A DNA stretch of 64,000 nucleotides from Zhouia spongiae (GTDB lineage Bacteria; Bacteroidota; Bacteroidia; Flavobacteriales; Flavobacteriaceae), in the NCBI RefSeq assembly GCF_022760175.1, contig NZ_CP094326.1:62001-126000 (forward strand), written 5' to 3'. Below, piece by piece: positions 1-8,474 of the stretch (positions are counted from its first letter, which is position 1; every line of letters begins with the position of its first letter). The translations under genes and the position numbers were made by a program. Below the pieces are notes generated by a model, which saw only the letters and a program-made list of their open reading frames with translations, was not told where the DNA came from and did not search any database.

Positions 1-1
1 C

Positions 2-391
2 GTACAGGGACTCAACACAACTCCGCTGCACGGACATACTGCTTTATTCGGTGTGTACGGTATGCTCGGAATCGGATTGATGCTCTTCGTCCTCCGAAGC
101 TTGTACAGAAATACGCAATGGAATAACAAATTGTTAAGAATTAGCTTCTGGACCCTCAACATAGGCCTGTTGGCAATGGCCCTTCTCAGTTTATTACCTA
201 TAGGGGTGTGGCAGGCCGTAGAAAGTATCGAACACGGAATGTGGTATGCCCGTTCGTCAGAACTTATGCAACACCCGACAATGAACTTTTTAAAATGGTT
301 ACGCTCTATAGGCGACATTATTTTCGCCATAGGCATTGTTACCATTTGCTGGTTTGTATTTCAATTAACATTAAAGAATAAAAAAAATTAG
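2..391 (+). CDS. norB: Quinol-dependent nitric oxide reductase, C-terminal part (qNorB)
   Basis: Only the last 129 residues lie in the window; the frame is open to the left edge, so the gene is partial. The fragment has the HGHTALFGVYGMLGIG segment followed by hydrophobic helices, the pattern I know from the C-terminal heme-copper core of single-subunit qNOR. The FWTLNIGL and MWYARSSELMQ blocks also fit qNOR better than cNorB. The family reduces 2 NO to N2O at a heme/non-heme iron centre in the inner membrane, taking electrons from quinol. The stop codon is 3 bp before the RIC gene, so the two are probably co-transcribed. Cofactor-binding histidines further upstream cannot be seen. Confidence 0.88.
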   Translation, partial: VQGLNTTPLHGHTALFGVYGMLGIGLMLFVLRSLYRNTQWNNKLLRISFWTLNIGLLAMALLSLLPIGVWQAVESIEHGMWYARSSELMQHPTMNFLKWLRSIGDIIFAIGIVTICWFVFQLTLKNKKN

Positions 392-394
392 ATC

Positions 395-1126
395 ATGGAA
401 ACACTGGAAAAAAAACAAATTGGAGAATTTGTAGCAGACGATTTCAGAACCGCAGCTGTATTCTCAAAACATGGAATCGATTTTTGCTGTAAGGGAAACA
501 GAACAATCGATGAAGTATGTTCTAAAAAGGGAATCGACAAAGACCTTCTGCTACATAGCCTGGAAGAAGTACTGAACAACAAGTCCGAACAATCTATCGA
601 CTACAAATCGTGGCCTTTAGATCTGCTTATAGATTATATAGAGAAAAAGCATCACAGGTATGTAGAACAAACCACCCCCGTACTGTTGCAGTTCCTCGAT
701 AAGTTAAGAAAGGTACATGGCGAAAGACACCCTGAACTGTTTGAGGTATATGAATTATTTTCCGGATCCGCAGGAGACCTGGCACAACACATGAAAAAAG
801 AAGAACTTGTTTTATTTCCATTTGTAAAAAAAATGGTAAAAGCACGACTAACCGGAGAGGCGATTGAAATGCCGCACTTCGGAACTGTCGAAAACCCTAT
901 TGAAATGATGAAACACGAACATGACAACGAAGGGGAACGATTCAGGGAGATCGCTAAAATAACCGGTAACTATACCCCGCCTGCTGACGCTTGTAATACC
1001 TACCGGGTTGCATTCTCGATGCTTGAAGAGTTTGAAAAAGACCTGCACCTCCATATTCATCTGGAAAACAATATTCTTTTTCCGGAAGCACTAAAACTTG
1101 AACACCTGTTCTCACAAGAGTCTTGA
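395..1126 (+). CDS. ric: Iron-sulfur cluster repair di-iron protein (RIC/ScdA/YtfE)
   Basis: This 243-residue protein has the two-part RIC layout. The N-terminal ScdA_N segment carries HGIDFCCKGN with Cys31-Cys32, and a hemerythrin-like four-helix bundle follows. Likely di-iron ligands are His/Glu residues in KKHHRYVEQ, HMKKEELVLFPF, KHEHDNEG and HLHIHLENNILFPEA. The family repairs Fe-S centres after nitrosative or oxidative damage in the cytoplasm, which suits its place directly behind an NO reductase. Length is normal for the family. A strong terminator hairpin starts 20 bp after the stop and closes the norB-ric unit. Confidence 0.93.
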   Translation: METLEKKQIGEFVADDFRTAAVFSKHGIDFCCKGNRTIDEVCSKKGIDKDLLLHSLEEVLNNKSEQSIDYKSWPLDLLIDYIEKKHHRYVEQTTPVLLQFLDKLRKVHGERHPELFEVYELFSGSAGDLAQHMKKEELVLFPFVKKMVKARLTGEAIEMPHFGTVENPIEMMKHEHDNEGERFREIAKITGNYTPPADACNTYRVAFSMLEEFEKDLHLHIHLENNILFPEALKLEHLFSQES

Positions 1127-1145
1127 TTATGATTGGTTTTTAATG

Positions 1146-1187
1146 ATCCGGGGGGAAATCAGACAGTTCCTCCCGGATTTTTTGTTT
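1146..1187 (+). terminator. Rho-independent terminator after ric
   Basis: A 12-bp stem (1146-1157 with 1167-1178, one G-T wobble) and a 9-nt loop are followed by a run of T. It lies between ric and the next gene. It also argues against starting the next protein at an in-frame ATG upstream at 1098. Confidence 0.85.
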
Positions 1188-1223
1188 CTAATAACTACCT
1201 TTATCAAACAATCTATATTTTCC

Positions 1224-2435
1224 ATGCTGAAAAACCTGACCCTTGTTTCTTTATTGAACTTTCTCGTAGCTGCCTTGATGGGACTTACACTGCGCTTTGC
1301 TTATGTGTTGCCCATTGATATTAATTACAGGTTTCTGACACATGGTCATTCTCATGTTGCCATGTTAGGCTGGGCATACTTGATGCTTTTCACTTTCATT
1401 ATTCATTACTTTATCCCACACCCCCGAAAAGTGTATAAAAACCTGTTTTGGGTTACAGAACTTTCCGTGATAGGCATGATGATCAGTTTCCCCCTTCAGG
1501 GATATGCTGCGTTCTCTATCAGCTTTTCAACCCTGCACATTTTTTGCAGTTACTTCTTTGTTTACCTCCTTTGGAAAGATCTGGGCAACAAATCGTTTTT
1601 TAGCACAAAACTCTTAAAAACAGCTCTTATCTTTATGCTTATATCTACTATAGGCGTGTGGTGCTTAGGTCCGGCAATGGTTTTTTCTGGTCCGGCATCC
1701 GCTCTGTACCAAATAGCCATCCAGTTCTTTCTGCACTTCCAGTTTAACGGATGGTTTATGATTGCAGTCATCGCCTTGTTTATAAAGCAATTTGAAAAAA
1801 AGGGGCTCGTCATCAACAACAACCTGTTCTATGTATTTTATAAGCTACTCGTTCTCGCAACTGTTTGTACCCTGGCTCTCCCGGTAAGCTGGTTTATAAA
1901 ACATCCGGCCTTTCAATGGCTGAACAGTTTTGGAGTCCTTATCCAACTGCTGGCATTATGGTATTTTATAAAATTGCTCCAACCCGTTTTAAGAAGGTTC
2001 CGGATACAGACAAATACTGTCACCATTCACGCTTATAGGTTTGCTTTGGCATGCTTCATCATCAAAATACTCCTTCAGTCAGCCTCTCTTTTTCCGGAAG
2101 TCGGAATACTCTCATTTCAGATCAAGAACTTTGTTATCGGATTTATCCACCTTTCAATGCTTGGAGTTATAACCGGGTTTTTATTTGCTTTTATCTCACA
2201 AACAAGCCTGATACAGCGATCGCAGAACTGGTTTGGATTCGGCTTTTACCTTTTCTTATATGGTTTTATCGGAACTGAAATCATATTATTCATACAAGGA
2301 ATATTATTTTACCTGGGTATCGGACTCATCCCCTCGTATTACGACATCTTGTTTGTCTTAAGCGGCTTTTTACCGGCAGGCATCATTTGTATCATCGTTA
2401 GCGTGATTAAAAACAAGCTCCATCCGCGCTTTTAA
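1224..2435 (+). CDS. Polytopic His-rich membrane protein, heme-copper oxidase I-like
   Basis: This protein of about 403 residues has roughly 12 hydrophobic helices. The frame opens earlier (1098), but that would overlap ric and its terminator, so MLKNLTLVSLL at 1224 is taken as the start. Histidines sit inside membrane segments: THGHSHVAMLGWAY (about residue 40), FLHFQFNGWF and IGFIHLSMLGV. This spacing recalls heme-ligand helices of cytochrome oxidase subunit I/NorB and also the HAHEM-type motif of NnrS. I cannot decide between a divergent heme-copper-like protein and an NnrS-like NO-stress protein. The neighbourhood (norB, ric, hemerythrin) supports a role in NO metabolism. Confidence 0.6.
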   Translation: MLKNLTLVSLLNFLVAALMGLTLRFAYVLPIDINYRFLTHGHSHVAMLGWAYLMLFTFIIHYFIPHPRKVYKNLFWVTELSVIGMMISFPLQGYAAFSISFSTLHIFCSYFFVYLLWKDLGNKSFFSTKLLKTALIFMLISTIGVWCLGPAMVFSGPASALYQIAIQFFLHFQFNGWFMIAVIALFIKQFEKKGLVINNNLFYVFYKLLVLATVCTLALPVSWFIKHPAFQWLNSFGVLIQLLALWYFIKLLQPVLRRFRIQTNTVTIHAYRFALACFIIKILLQSASLFPEVGILSFQIKNFVIGFIHLSMLGVITGFLFAFISQTSLIQRSQNWFGFGFYLFLYGFIGTEIILFIQGILFYLGIGLIPSYYDILFVLSGFLPAGIICIIVSVIKNKLHPRF

Positions 2436-2469
2436 ACTCTGATATAAGTCAACTTAAAAACATTAAATT

Positions 2470-2931
2470 ATGAAACGTACTCCCCTAAAACGGCATAAAG
2501 CACTGCAACCCCTAAGCAGAGAACACCATCATGGGCTCCTTCTGTCATGGAAAATAAGAAGTGGCTTTAAAAAAGGAATTGCCCCTGAACGGATTAAAAA
2601 TTATGCCGACTGGTTTTATAAAAATTATTTAATCCCGCATTTTAAAACAGAAGAAGAACACATATTCCCTGTTCTTGGAATAGATCACAAACTTGTAGAA
2701 AGAGCCTTGGAAGACCATCAGGAATTACACTTACTGTTCGAACAAATTACCGATTTAAGCAATGTTCTCCATCGGATTGAGCAAAAACTCGACGATCATA
2801 TTCGTTTCGAGGAGCGCATTCTTTTTCCGGAAATTCAGAAAACAGCTGGTGATGAGCAAATGAATGAGATAGAAAAAATTCACCATGCAATCCCTTTTAA
2901 AGACAATCTGCATGATGAATTTTGGAAATAA
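2470..2931 (+). CDS. Hemerythrin domain-containing protein
   Basis: A 153-residue all-helical protein with a hemerythrin-like metal pattern: LSREHHHGLLLSW near the N-terminus, HFKTEEEHIFPVL (about residues 57-70), EDHQELHLLFEQ, and HIRFEERILFPEI near residue 110. It probably binds a di-iron centre in the cytoplasm; O2, NO or iron could be the ligand. It follows the His-rich membrane protein by 34 bp on the same strand, so the pair may form one transcript. It converges tail to tail with the porin gene 11 bp away. It lacks the ScdA_N cysteine segment of RIC. Confidence 0.85.
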   Translation: MKRTPLKRHKALQPLSREHHHGLLLSWKIRSGFKKGIAPERIKNYADWFYKNYLIPHFKTEEEHIFPVLGIDHKLVERALEDHQELHLLFEQITDLSNVLHRIEQKLDDHIRFEERILFPEIQKTAGDEQMNEIEKIHHAIPFKDNLHDEFWK

Positions 2932-2942
2932 TAACTATCGTT

Positions 2943-4202
2943 TTATTTTTTTTTTGAATTAAAGATGGCAGGATTGAAGTTTACACTTATCCACGCCCAG
3001 TTTTGAGTATTTCCGGAGTCTCCTCCTTTCAATATTTCCATCGAATCAGTTCCGAACATTTGCGAATATCCCATCGCCAAACCTATATTCTTATGAATTT
3101 TATAGTTTGCCGCAACATCTATTTCAGTCCCCAGATACTTATCTGCTTCTGATGCACCATTCATCATATTCGCAGCAGACCAGAACAGGTGTGGCTGTAC
3201 CGATACATTAAATTTATCCTTTTTATAAAATATTTTGGCATACACATCGGTTAACCCTACCGAATTAATATGGTTCCCTACATAAAAATAATCCATAAAA
3301 CCATTAAAAGCGTGGTTAGTACCAAAAAGCGGGTTAAATGCATTAACGTCTCCTGAAGTTTCGCCCATGTCTGTGCCGGAAAGATATTCTCCTCCTATTC
3401 CTGTTGTCCAGGAATCAGAAATATTAAAATATACATTCGCACTAAAGTTCCACGCGCTCACATCTGAGTCGTTACGCTCCCCAAACTGTCCATAGGCCCC
3501 TAAATCTCCATACCATGAATTGTGTTTAAACTTATAAAAACCTCCGATGGTCTGCATGTATTGTGTATTCAAATCACCGGTTACACTATCTTCAAATTCA
3601 AACCCGGTATTCAATGCCAGCAAACTTAATTGTGATGCATTAAAATTTATATGATACCACAAAAACTGCATGTTCTTAAAGTTATTAAGCGTATAAGGCG
3701 TTTCTGCCAGGACCTCAGCTTCTGAGCTCACCGAGATTGCAAAATCCAGTCGGCTTTTTTCATTCGGCTTGAAAGTAGTTAAAAAAGCATCATGTGAACG
3801 CCCCTGTTGTGCCCAGTCTACCGCCCCTAAAATCCGCTGATTATCATACGAAAGCTGCTGGCGACCCAACTTAAAACTCCATTGGTCGTTTAAATTATAA
3901 ACCCCGTAAGCCTCGTAAATCATCACATTATTTTTATCGGTTGATGTTAAAGTCGGCACATCCCCCCAGACCCTTATATTTTGCAGCGATAGTTTTAGCT
4001 CAATTTGTTCCTGTTTAAAACCAAAATTTAACCGGGACCTTTGAGAAACAAGAGACGCTGAGCCCTGATGATCGTCTAATAATGTTTTAAATCCGTTTCT
4101 GTATTCAAAACGGGGTCTTAACTGTAAATCCGCTTTAAACTCTTGCGCCGACAACACTTGACAAAACAAACATATTAATAACGTAGTAGTTAATAACCTC
4201 AT
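2943..4202 (-). CDS. Alginate-export-family outer-membrane porin
   Basis: A 419-residue protein with a clear signal peptide (MRLLTTTLLICLFCQVLSAQ) followed by alternating beta strands, LRPRFEYRNGF and RSRLNFGF near the N-terminus, and KLGRQQLSYDNQRILG in the middle. These match the alginate export family of outer-membrane beta-barrels. It is the last gene of the nirK-nirV-sco run on the minus strand, 34 bp after sco. In that setting an anion or nitrite/nitrate channel is an inference; polysaccharide export is not implied by the neighbours. Confidence 0.78.
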   Translation of the reverse strand: MRLLTTTLLICLFCQVLSAQEFKADLQLRPRFEYRNGFKTLLDDHQGSASLVSQRSRLNFGFKQEQIELKLSLQNIRVWGDVPTLTSTDKNNVMIYEAYGVYNLNDQWSFKLGRQQLSYDNQRILGAVDWAQQGRSHDAFLTTFKPNEKSRLDFAISVSSEAEVLAETPYTLNNFKNMQFLWYHINFNASQLSLLALNTGFEFEDSVTGDLNTQYMQTIGGFYKFKHNSWYGDLGAYGQFGERNDSDVSAWNFSANVYFNISDSWTTGIGGEYLSGTDMGETSGDVNAFNPLFGTNHAFNGFMDYFYVGNHINSVGLTDVYAKIFYKKDKFNVSVQPHLFWSAANMMNGASEADKYLGTEIDVAANYKIHKNIGLAMGYSQMFGTDSMEILKGGDSGNTQNWAWISVNFNPAIFNSKKK

Positions 4203-4236
4203 ACTTAAAGTATTTAAAGTGAATGGTTTTATAAAT

Positions 4237-4971
4237 CTATAACTCTTTTTTCAATGTACCGACAGCCTTATTGATATGGTTCACCGTGTTATCTGAATTT
4301 ACCCCTAAACCTTCTTGCTGAAATAACATTTCTCCGTTATGACTAAAAACACTTATAATATTTGAATGTGAAAAATCGATCGGCGAAATTTCTTTATAAC
4401 TGACAGCCACTACGGCCGCAAACTCCCTTGTATTCTCTTCAGTCGACCTTAAAAACATCCAGGGAGCATCATCCATAAAGTTTTCTTTGGCAAAGCTTTT
4501 AAGACGTGCCGGCGTATCGGTTTCCGGGTCTATGCTGACAAAGATCATTTTTATATGATTTTTCGCCTCTTCAGACAACCGGGCTTCGATATTCCTCATA
4601 TCAGCTACCAGGCGCGGGCATGCAGCTTTACAAGAAGTATAAATCATGACCATGACAAGTACATCACCCTGTAAATCCTTAAATTTAATTGCTTTCCCGT
4701 TTTGGTCTGTCCAGGTAGAACTCAAGTTAAAAATAGACATCTCAGGTATCACAGCTTGGGATAATTTTTCTGTTTTGTCCGGTTTTACACGCTCCAGATC
4801 CATTTTACATACAGGACAGCTTCCCTCTTCCTCATACAACCTATCGCCTTCACAATGCATCGGGCATTCGTAAAGTACCATATTATCTGCCCCCGTTCCT
4901 GAATTTGATTGTTTACAGGAAACAAAAGCCAATAAGACCGTAAGTATTACAATTGCTTTTTTCATAATCAT
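4237..4971 (-). CDS. SCO1/SenC family copper protein with N-terminal heavy-metal-binding domain
   Basis: This 244-residue lipoprotein (lipobox LLAFVSCK, Cys19) has two parts. Residues 34-62 form a small Cys-rich domain (YECPMHC ... CPVCKMDLE), like the heavy-metal-binding domain of CusB-type proteins. Residues 75-244 are a thioredoxin-fold SCO domain with YTSCKAACP (Cys114 and Cys118) and a distal His212, the classic copper ligands. The ATG at 4971 overlaps the nirV stop as ATGA, supporting this start and translational coupling. SCO proteins deliver copper to cuproenzymes. Behind nirK the likely client is the NirK copper centres (inference). Confidence 0.88.
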   Translation of the reverse strand: MIMKKAIVILTVLLAFVSCKQSNSGTGADNMVLYECPMHCEGDRLYEEEGSCPVCKMDLERVKPDKTEKLSQAVIPEMSIFNLSSTWTDQNGKAIKFKDLQGDVLVMVMIYTSCKAACPRLVADMRNIEARLSEEAKNHIKMIFVSIDPETDTPARLKSFAKENFMDDAPWMFLRSTEENTREFAAVVAVSYKEISPIDFSHSNIISVFSHNGEMLFQQEGLGVNSDNTVNHINKAVGTLKKEL

Positions 4972-5750
4972 TCAATATTGTTTATATCTTTAGCACACCT
5001 GAATCCCAGGTTCCTGATAGCATACCTTGCCTTTACACTTCCTCTGAAAGCATATCTCATAAACGCAGCATAATTCATCAGGTCAGTAGCTCCTATGGCG
5101 GCACTGCCGCAAAATAAATTGCTGTCCTTATCGACATCTTTTCTCGATTCCCCGGATATTAAGACGGAATTAAAATCTAATGTCCACTCCCAAACCAGTC
5201 CGTGTAAATCATACACCCCCCAATAATTCTTTTCTGTTTGTCCAATACTGTTTTTATAGGTTTTAGGTGCTTCATACCAGGACAAAATCTGCTGATTGTA
5301 TGACTCATTAATCCGGGCATCACGCATTTTTTTATCAGCCATCGCAACATACTCCCACTCATCAATAGTTGGTAATCTTTTACCCTGGCATTCACAATAA
5401 GCTTTTGCTGCAAACCAGGAAACATAGGTTACAGGACTTCTTAAATCTACATCTTCCCTAAGTTCAAAGTCACCCTTCCAGTTATACAGATAGTTCCCTT
5501 CTGCAAACAACTTCTTTACTTTTGTCTTTTGCCATTGTGGATGCTCTCTGACAAAATCGATAAAAGCCGCATTAGTAACCGGATATACATCTATTTCAAA
5601 GTCTTTCACTTCTACTACCGTAGAATCTCGTCCGTATAAAGGAATATACCTGCTTCCCTCTATGAATGCCATGCCTTCAGACTGACCATAGCCAAAACCA
5701 TTCATCAGCAAAAAACATAAAACAAATATTCTGAAGGCAGTGGAATCCAT
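4968..5750 (-). CDS. nirV: NirV-like protein, formylglycine-generating-enzyme (SUMF1) family
   Basis: A 260-residue exported protein with a signal peptide ending near GFGYGQ. The FGE-sulfatase fold is recognised from FEIDVYPVTNAAFIDFV, SPVTYVSWFAAKAYCEC, GKRLPTIDEWEYVA, WGVYDLHGLVWEWT and the terminal IRNLGFRCA. Genes of this type behind nirK are called nirV; their biochemical role is not settled. I do not see the Cys pair of true formylglycine synthases in its usual place, so a maturation or scaffold role is more likely than sulfatase activation. It lies 12 bp after nirK and overlaps sco by 4 bp. Confidence 0.83.
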   Translation of the reverse strand: MDSTAFRIFVLCFLLMNGFGYGQSEGMAFIEGSRYIPLYGRDSTVVEVKDFEIDVYPVTNAAFIDFVREHPQWQKTKVKKLFAEGNYLYNWKGDFELREDVDLRSPVTYVSWFAAKAYCECQGKRLPTIDEWEYVAMADKKMRDARINESYNQQILSWYEAPKTYKNSIGQTEKNYWGVYDLHGLVWEWTLDFNSVLISGESRKDVDKDSNLFCGSAAIGATDLMNYAAFMRYAFRGSVKARYAIRNLGFRCAKDINNIE

Positions 5751-5762
5751 AGCTGTCTGATT

Positions 5763-7241
5763 TTATAAATTCGGGTTATTTCTCACTTTCTCAACCATCT
5801 GTGGCGTTACTACTTTCTTAGAGTTACCCCAGCTGTTGTACACATAGGTTAAAACATTCGCTACTTCCTCATCCGTTAAATTCTGACGGGTCATGATACT
5901 GTTGTACTTTTCCCCGTTAACCGTGATCTCCCCGGTGAGGCCATTTAACACAATCCCGATGGTTCTGTCTACATCTGCATTCAGGTAATCAGACTTCGAT
6001 AACGGCGGAAAGGCTCCGGCGACTCCCTGTCCTTCTGCCTGATGACAGGCAAAACACGTTTGCATATAAGTCTGTTTTCCAAACTTCATTTGTTCCTCCG
6101 GGGTTTTGGCCGTTTGATCAGCCTTTACCAATTCGTCGGTAGTCGGCATCGACTGAATTCCTCCCCCTTCCGGCAGGTATATATCATCTCTCAGTTCTCC
6201 TGAGTATATGGTTTTATCTTCCTCTCCCTGAACTTTTAACATTCCCAGGGCTCCTTTGTTAAACGCCCTGAAAATAGAGTGGTCGACCAGTATAAACGTT
6301 CCCGGCACGTCCACCTTAAATTCTACAATTGCTGCTCCTCCGGCAGGAATTAATGTAGTTTGAACATTCTCATTTATCCGGTCTCCCCCTTCTATATGAA
6401 CTTTATCAAAAATTTCACCAATAACATGAAAAGAAGAAACCAGATTAGGCCCCCCGTTACCAACAAAAAGCCGCACGGTCTCCCCTACATTTGCCGTAAT
6501 GGCATTATCGCCGGTGAGTGCCCCTACCTTTCCGTTAAACACTACATAATCGGCATTTTCATCAACAGCTTTCTGCATATCAAAGGGCTGTAAACCTCTT
6601 TCACCGTTTTTCCCTTCCGTATAAAAATCACCTTGCATGATATAATACTCCTTATCGACCAATGGCAATCCGCCCTCAGGCTCCACCAAAATCAGCCCGT
6701 ACATACCATTCGCAATATGCATCCCCACCGGAGCCGTTGCGCAGTGATATACATACAACCCGGGATTTAAGACCTTAAATGAAAAGACTTTTTCATGCCC
6801 CGGCGCCACAAAAGAGGATTCCGCTCCCCCTCCTGGTCCTGTAACGGCATGAAGGTCTATATTATGAGGTAATTTATTATCAGGATGGTTCTTTAAGTGA
6901 AATTCAACTTCGTCTCCTACACGGGTTCTGATAAAACTCCCCGGAACAGTTCCTCCGAAAGTCCAGTAAACATAGCTGACCCCATTGGTCATCTCTCCTT
7001 CCTTTTCCAGAATCTCCATATCAACAATGAGTTTCTTGGCCTTTCTTTCCCCTACCGGCCGGGGCACATTGGGCGGCGATGTTAATTCTGCTTCCATCTC
7101 CTGAAATACGGGGATATCTACCGCGCTTGCCAGTTCCTTCTTCCCGTCATCAGCACATGAAAAAAACAGGATACAGATCAAACCTAAAACTCCAATTCCC
7201 TTAAAATAGTTCGCAACAGCTAATTTGATGTCTAGTTTCAT
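5763..7241 (-). CDS. nirK: Copper nitrite reductase with C-terminal cytochrome c domain (NirK)
   Basis: A 492-residue periplasmic lipoprotein (lipobox near Cys29). Two cupredoxin domains carry the AniA-like class II signature. Type 1 Cu ligands are His126, Cys167, His175 and Met180 ([16 protein letters not shown]). Type 2 Cu ligands are His131, His166 and His321 ([12 protein letters not shown]). Catalytic Asp129 (HNIDLH) and His272 are present. Residues 385-470 form a fused cytochrome c domain with CFACH (Cys396, Cys399, His400) and a probable Met450 ligand. It reduces nitrite to NO, with the tethered heme as likely electron entry. It heads the nirK-nirV-sco-porin operon. I found no convincing FNR/DNR box in the upstream gap. 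Confidence 0.96.
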   Translation of the reverse strand: MKLDIKLAVANYFKGIGVLGLICILFFSCADDGKKELASAVDIPVFQEMEAELTSPPNVPRPVGERKAKKLIVDMEILEKEGEMTNGVSYVYWTFGGTVPGSFIRTRVGDEVEFHLKNHPDNKLPHNIDLHAVTGPGGGAESSFVAPGHEKVFSFKVLNPGLYVYHCATAPVGMHIANGMYGLILVEPEGGLPLVDKEYYIMQGDFYTEGKNGERGLQPFDMQKAVDENADYVVFNGKVGALTGDNAITANVGETVRLFVGNGGPNLVSSFHVIGEIFDKVHIEGGDRINENVQTTLIPAGGAAIVEFKVDVPGTFILVDHSIFRAFNKGALGMLKVQGEEDKTIYSGELRDDIYLPEGGGIQSMPTTDELVKADQTAKTPEEQMKFGKQTYMQTCFACHQAEGQGVAGAFPPLSKSDYLNADVDRTIGIVLNGLTGEITVNGEKYNSIMTRQNLTDEEVANVLTYVYNSWGNSKKVVTPQMVEKVRNNPNL

Positions 7242-7499
7242 AGTATATTCATTTTATTACTGAATTCATAAAATACGATAATAAGACCTTTATATCCTTT
7301 TATTTTTTATGATATTTTACTTATTCTTATTTACACAGGTAAAGATATTTCGTTTAGACGTGCTTACACATGATATTTATCAGCTACCCCAAAAACATAA
7401 AACTTATACCTCCCCGTATTGAGTTGTAAACCCTCCTTTGTCTTCGGGCTGGCTGAACCGAAATATTTTCATACTTTTAGCTTACTAAAAACGATCTAC

Positions 7500-8381
7500 A
7501 TGAATTATACGGATAAAATGCTTCGCGATGGAGCTTTAGAAGGAAAAAGCATTGTTGTTACCGGCGGTGGCAGTGGTTTAGGGAAAGCCATGACCCGATA
7601 CTTCCTGGAGTTGGGAGCAAAAGTAGCCATCACCTCCAGAAACATTGAAAAACTTGAAAATACCGCCAAAGAGCTGGAAACAGAAACCGGAGGAACATGC
7701 CTGCCCCTTCAATGCGATGTAAGGCATTACGACCAGGTTGAAGCCATGAGAGATAAGGCTATTGGAGCATTTGGTAAAATAGATGTACTTTTAAACAATG
7801 CGGCAGGAAATTTTATTTCTCCTACTGAAAGGCTTTCTGCAAACGCCTTCGATACTATTATTGATATTGTTTTAAAGGGCTCTAAAAACTGTACACTGGC
7901 ATTCGGAAAACATTGGATCGATACCAAACAGGAAAATACAAACATTTTAAATATCGTTACAACATACGCGTGGACCGGTTCTGCATATGTTGTTCCTTCG
8001 GCAACTGCCAAAGCCGGTGTACTTGCGATGACAAGGAGTCTGGCGGTAGAATGGGCTAAATACGGAATTCGCTCCAACGCAATTGCTCCCGGTCCCTTCC
8101 CCACAAAAGGAGCATGGGACAGGCTGCTTCCCGGAGATTTAAAGGAAAAATTCGACCTTTCAAAAAAAGTGCCTTTAAAACGTGTCGGCGACCATCAGGA
8201 ACTGGCAAACCTCGCTGCCTACCTGGTCTCTGACTATTCTGCTTATGTTAACGGTGAGGTCATAACCATCGATGGAGGTGAATGGTTAAAAGGAGCAGGG
8301 CAATTTAACCTGCTGGAGGCCATTCCGGAGCAAATGTGGGATATGCTGGAAGCCATGATTAAAGCGAAAAAGAATAAATAG
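7500..8381 (+). CDS. SDR family oxidoreductase, 2,4-dienoyl-CoA reductase-like
   Basis: A 293-residue short-chain dehydrogenase. The Rossmann TGGGSGLGKA lies at residues 21-30, followed by LLNNAAGNF and a C-terminal NGEVITIDGGEWL. The usual YxxxK active site is replaced by SATAK, as in peroxisomal-type 2,4-dienoyl-CoA reductases, which use a different proton donor. The open frame extends to 7419, but MNYTDKMLRDGAL at 7500 matches where such proteins begin. It probably uses NADPH to reduce unsaturated fatty acyl-CoA during beta-oxidation. It is divergent from nirK and separate from the parA operon. Confidence 0.8.
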   Translation: MNYTDKMLRDGALEGKSIVVTGGGSGLGKAMTRYFLELGAKVAITSRNIEKLENTAKELETETGGTCLPLQCDVRHYDQVEAMRDKAIGAFGKIDVLLNNAAGNFISPTERLSANAFDTIIDIVLKGSKNCTLAFGKHWIDTKQENTNILNIVTTYAWTGSAYVVPSATAKAGVLAMTRSLAVEWAKYGIRSNAIAPGPFPTKGAWDRLLPGDLKEKFDLSKKVPLKRVGDHQELANLAAYLVSDYSAYVNGEVITIDGGEWLKGAGQFNLLEAIPEQMWDMLEAMIKAKKNK

Positions 8382-8474
8382 CATTCTTTTTCTGCACATT
8401 AGCAGATCCTAAACCAAAGTGTTAATAAAATACATTTTCAAAACTCGCAAATAGTTGTATTTTTACTGCTATAA

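Noticed and set aside
1098-1223. Longer N-terminus for the His-rich membrane protein
   Set aside because: It would overlap ric and read through a strong terminator; the first hydrophobic helix starts at the later methionine.
7242-7499. FNR/DNR-type TTGAT-N4-ATCAA box upstream of nirK
   Set aside because: None is present in a recognisable form in the gap.
8382-8474. parS site near parAB
   Set aside because: No TGTTTCACGTGAAACA-like palindrome was noticed there or in the neighbouring gaps.
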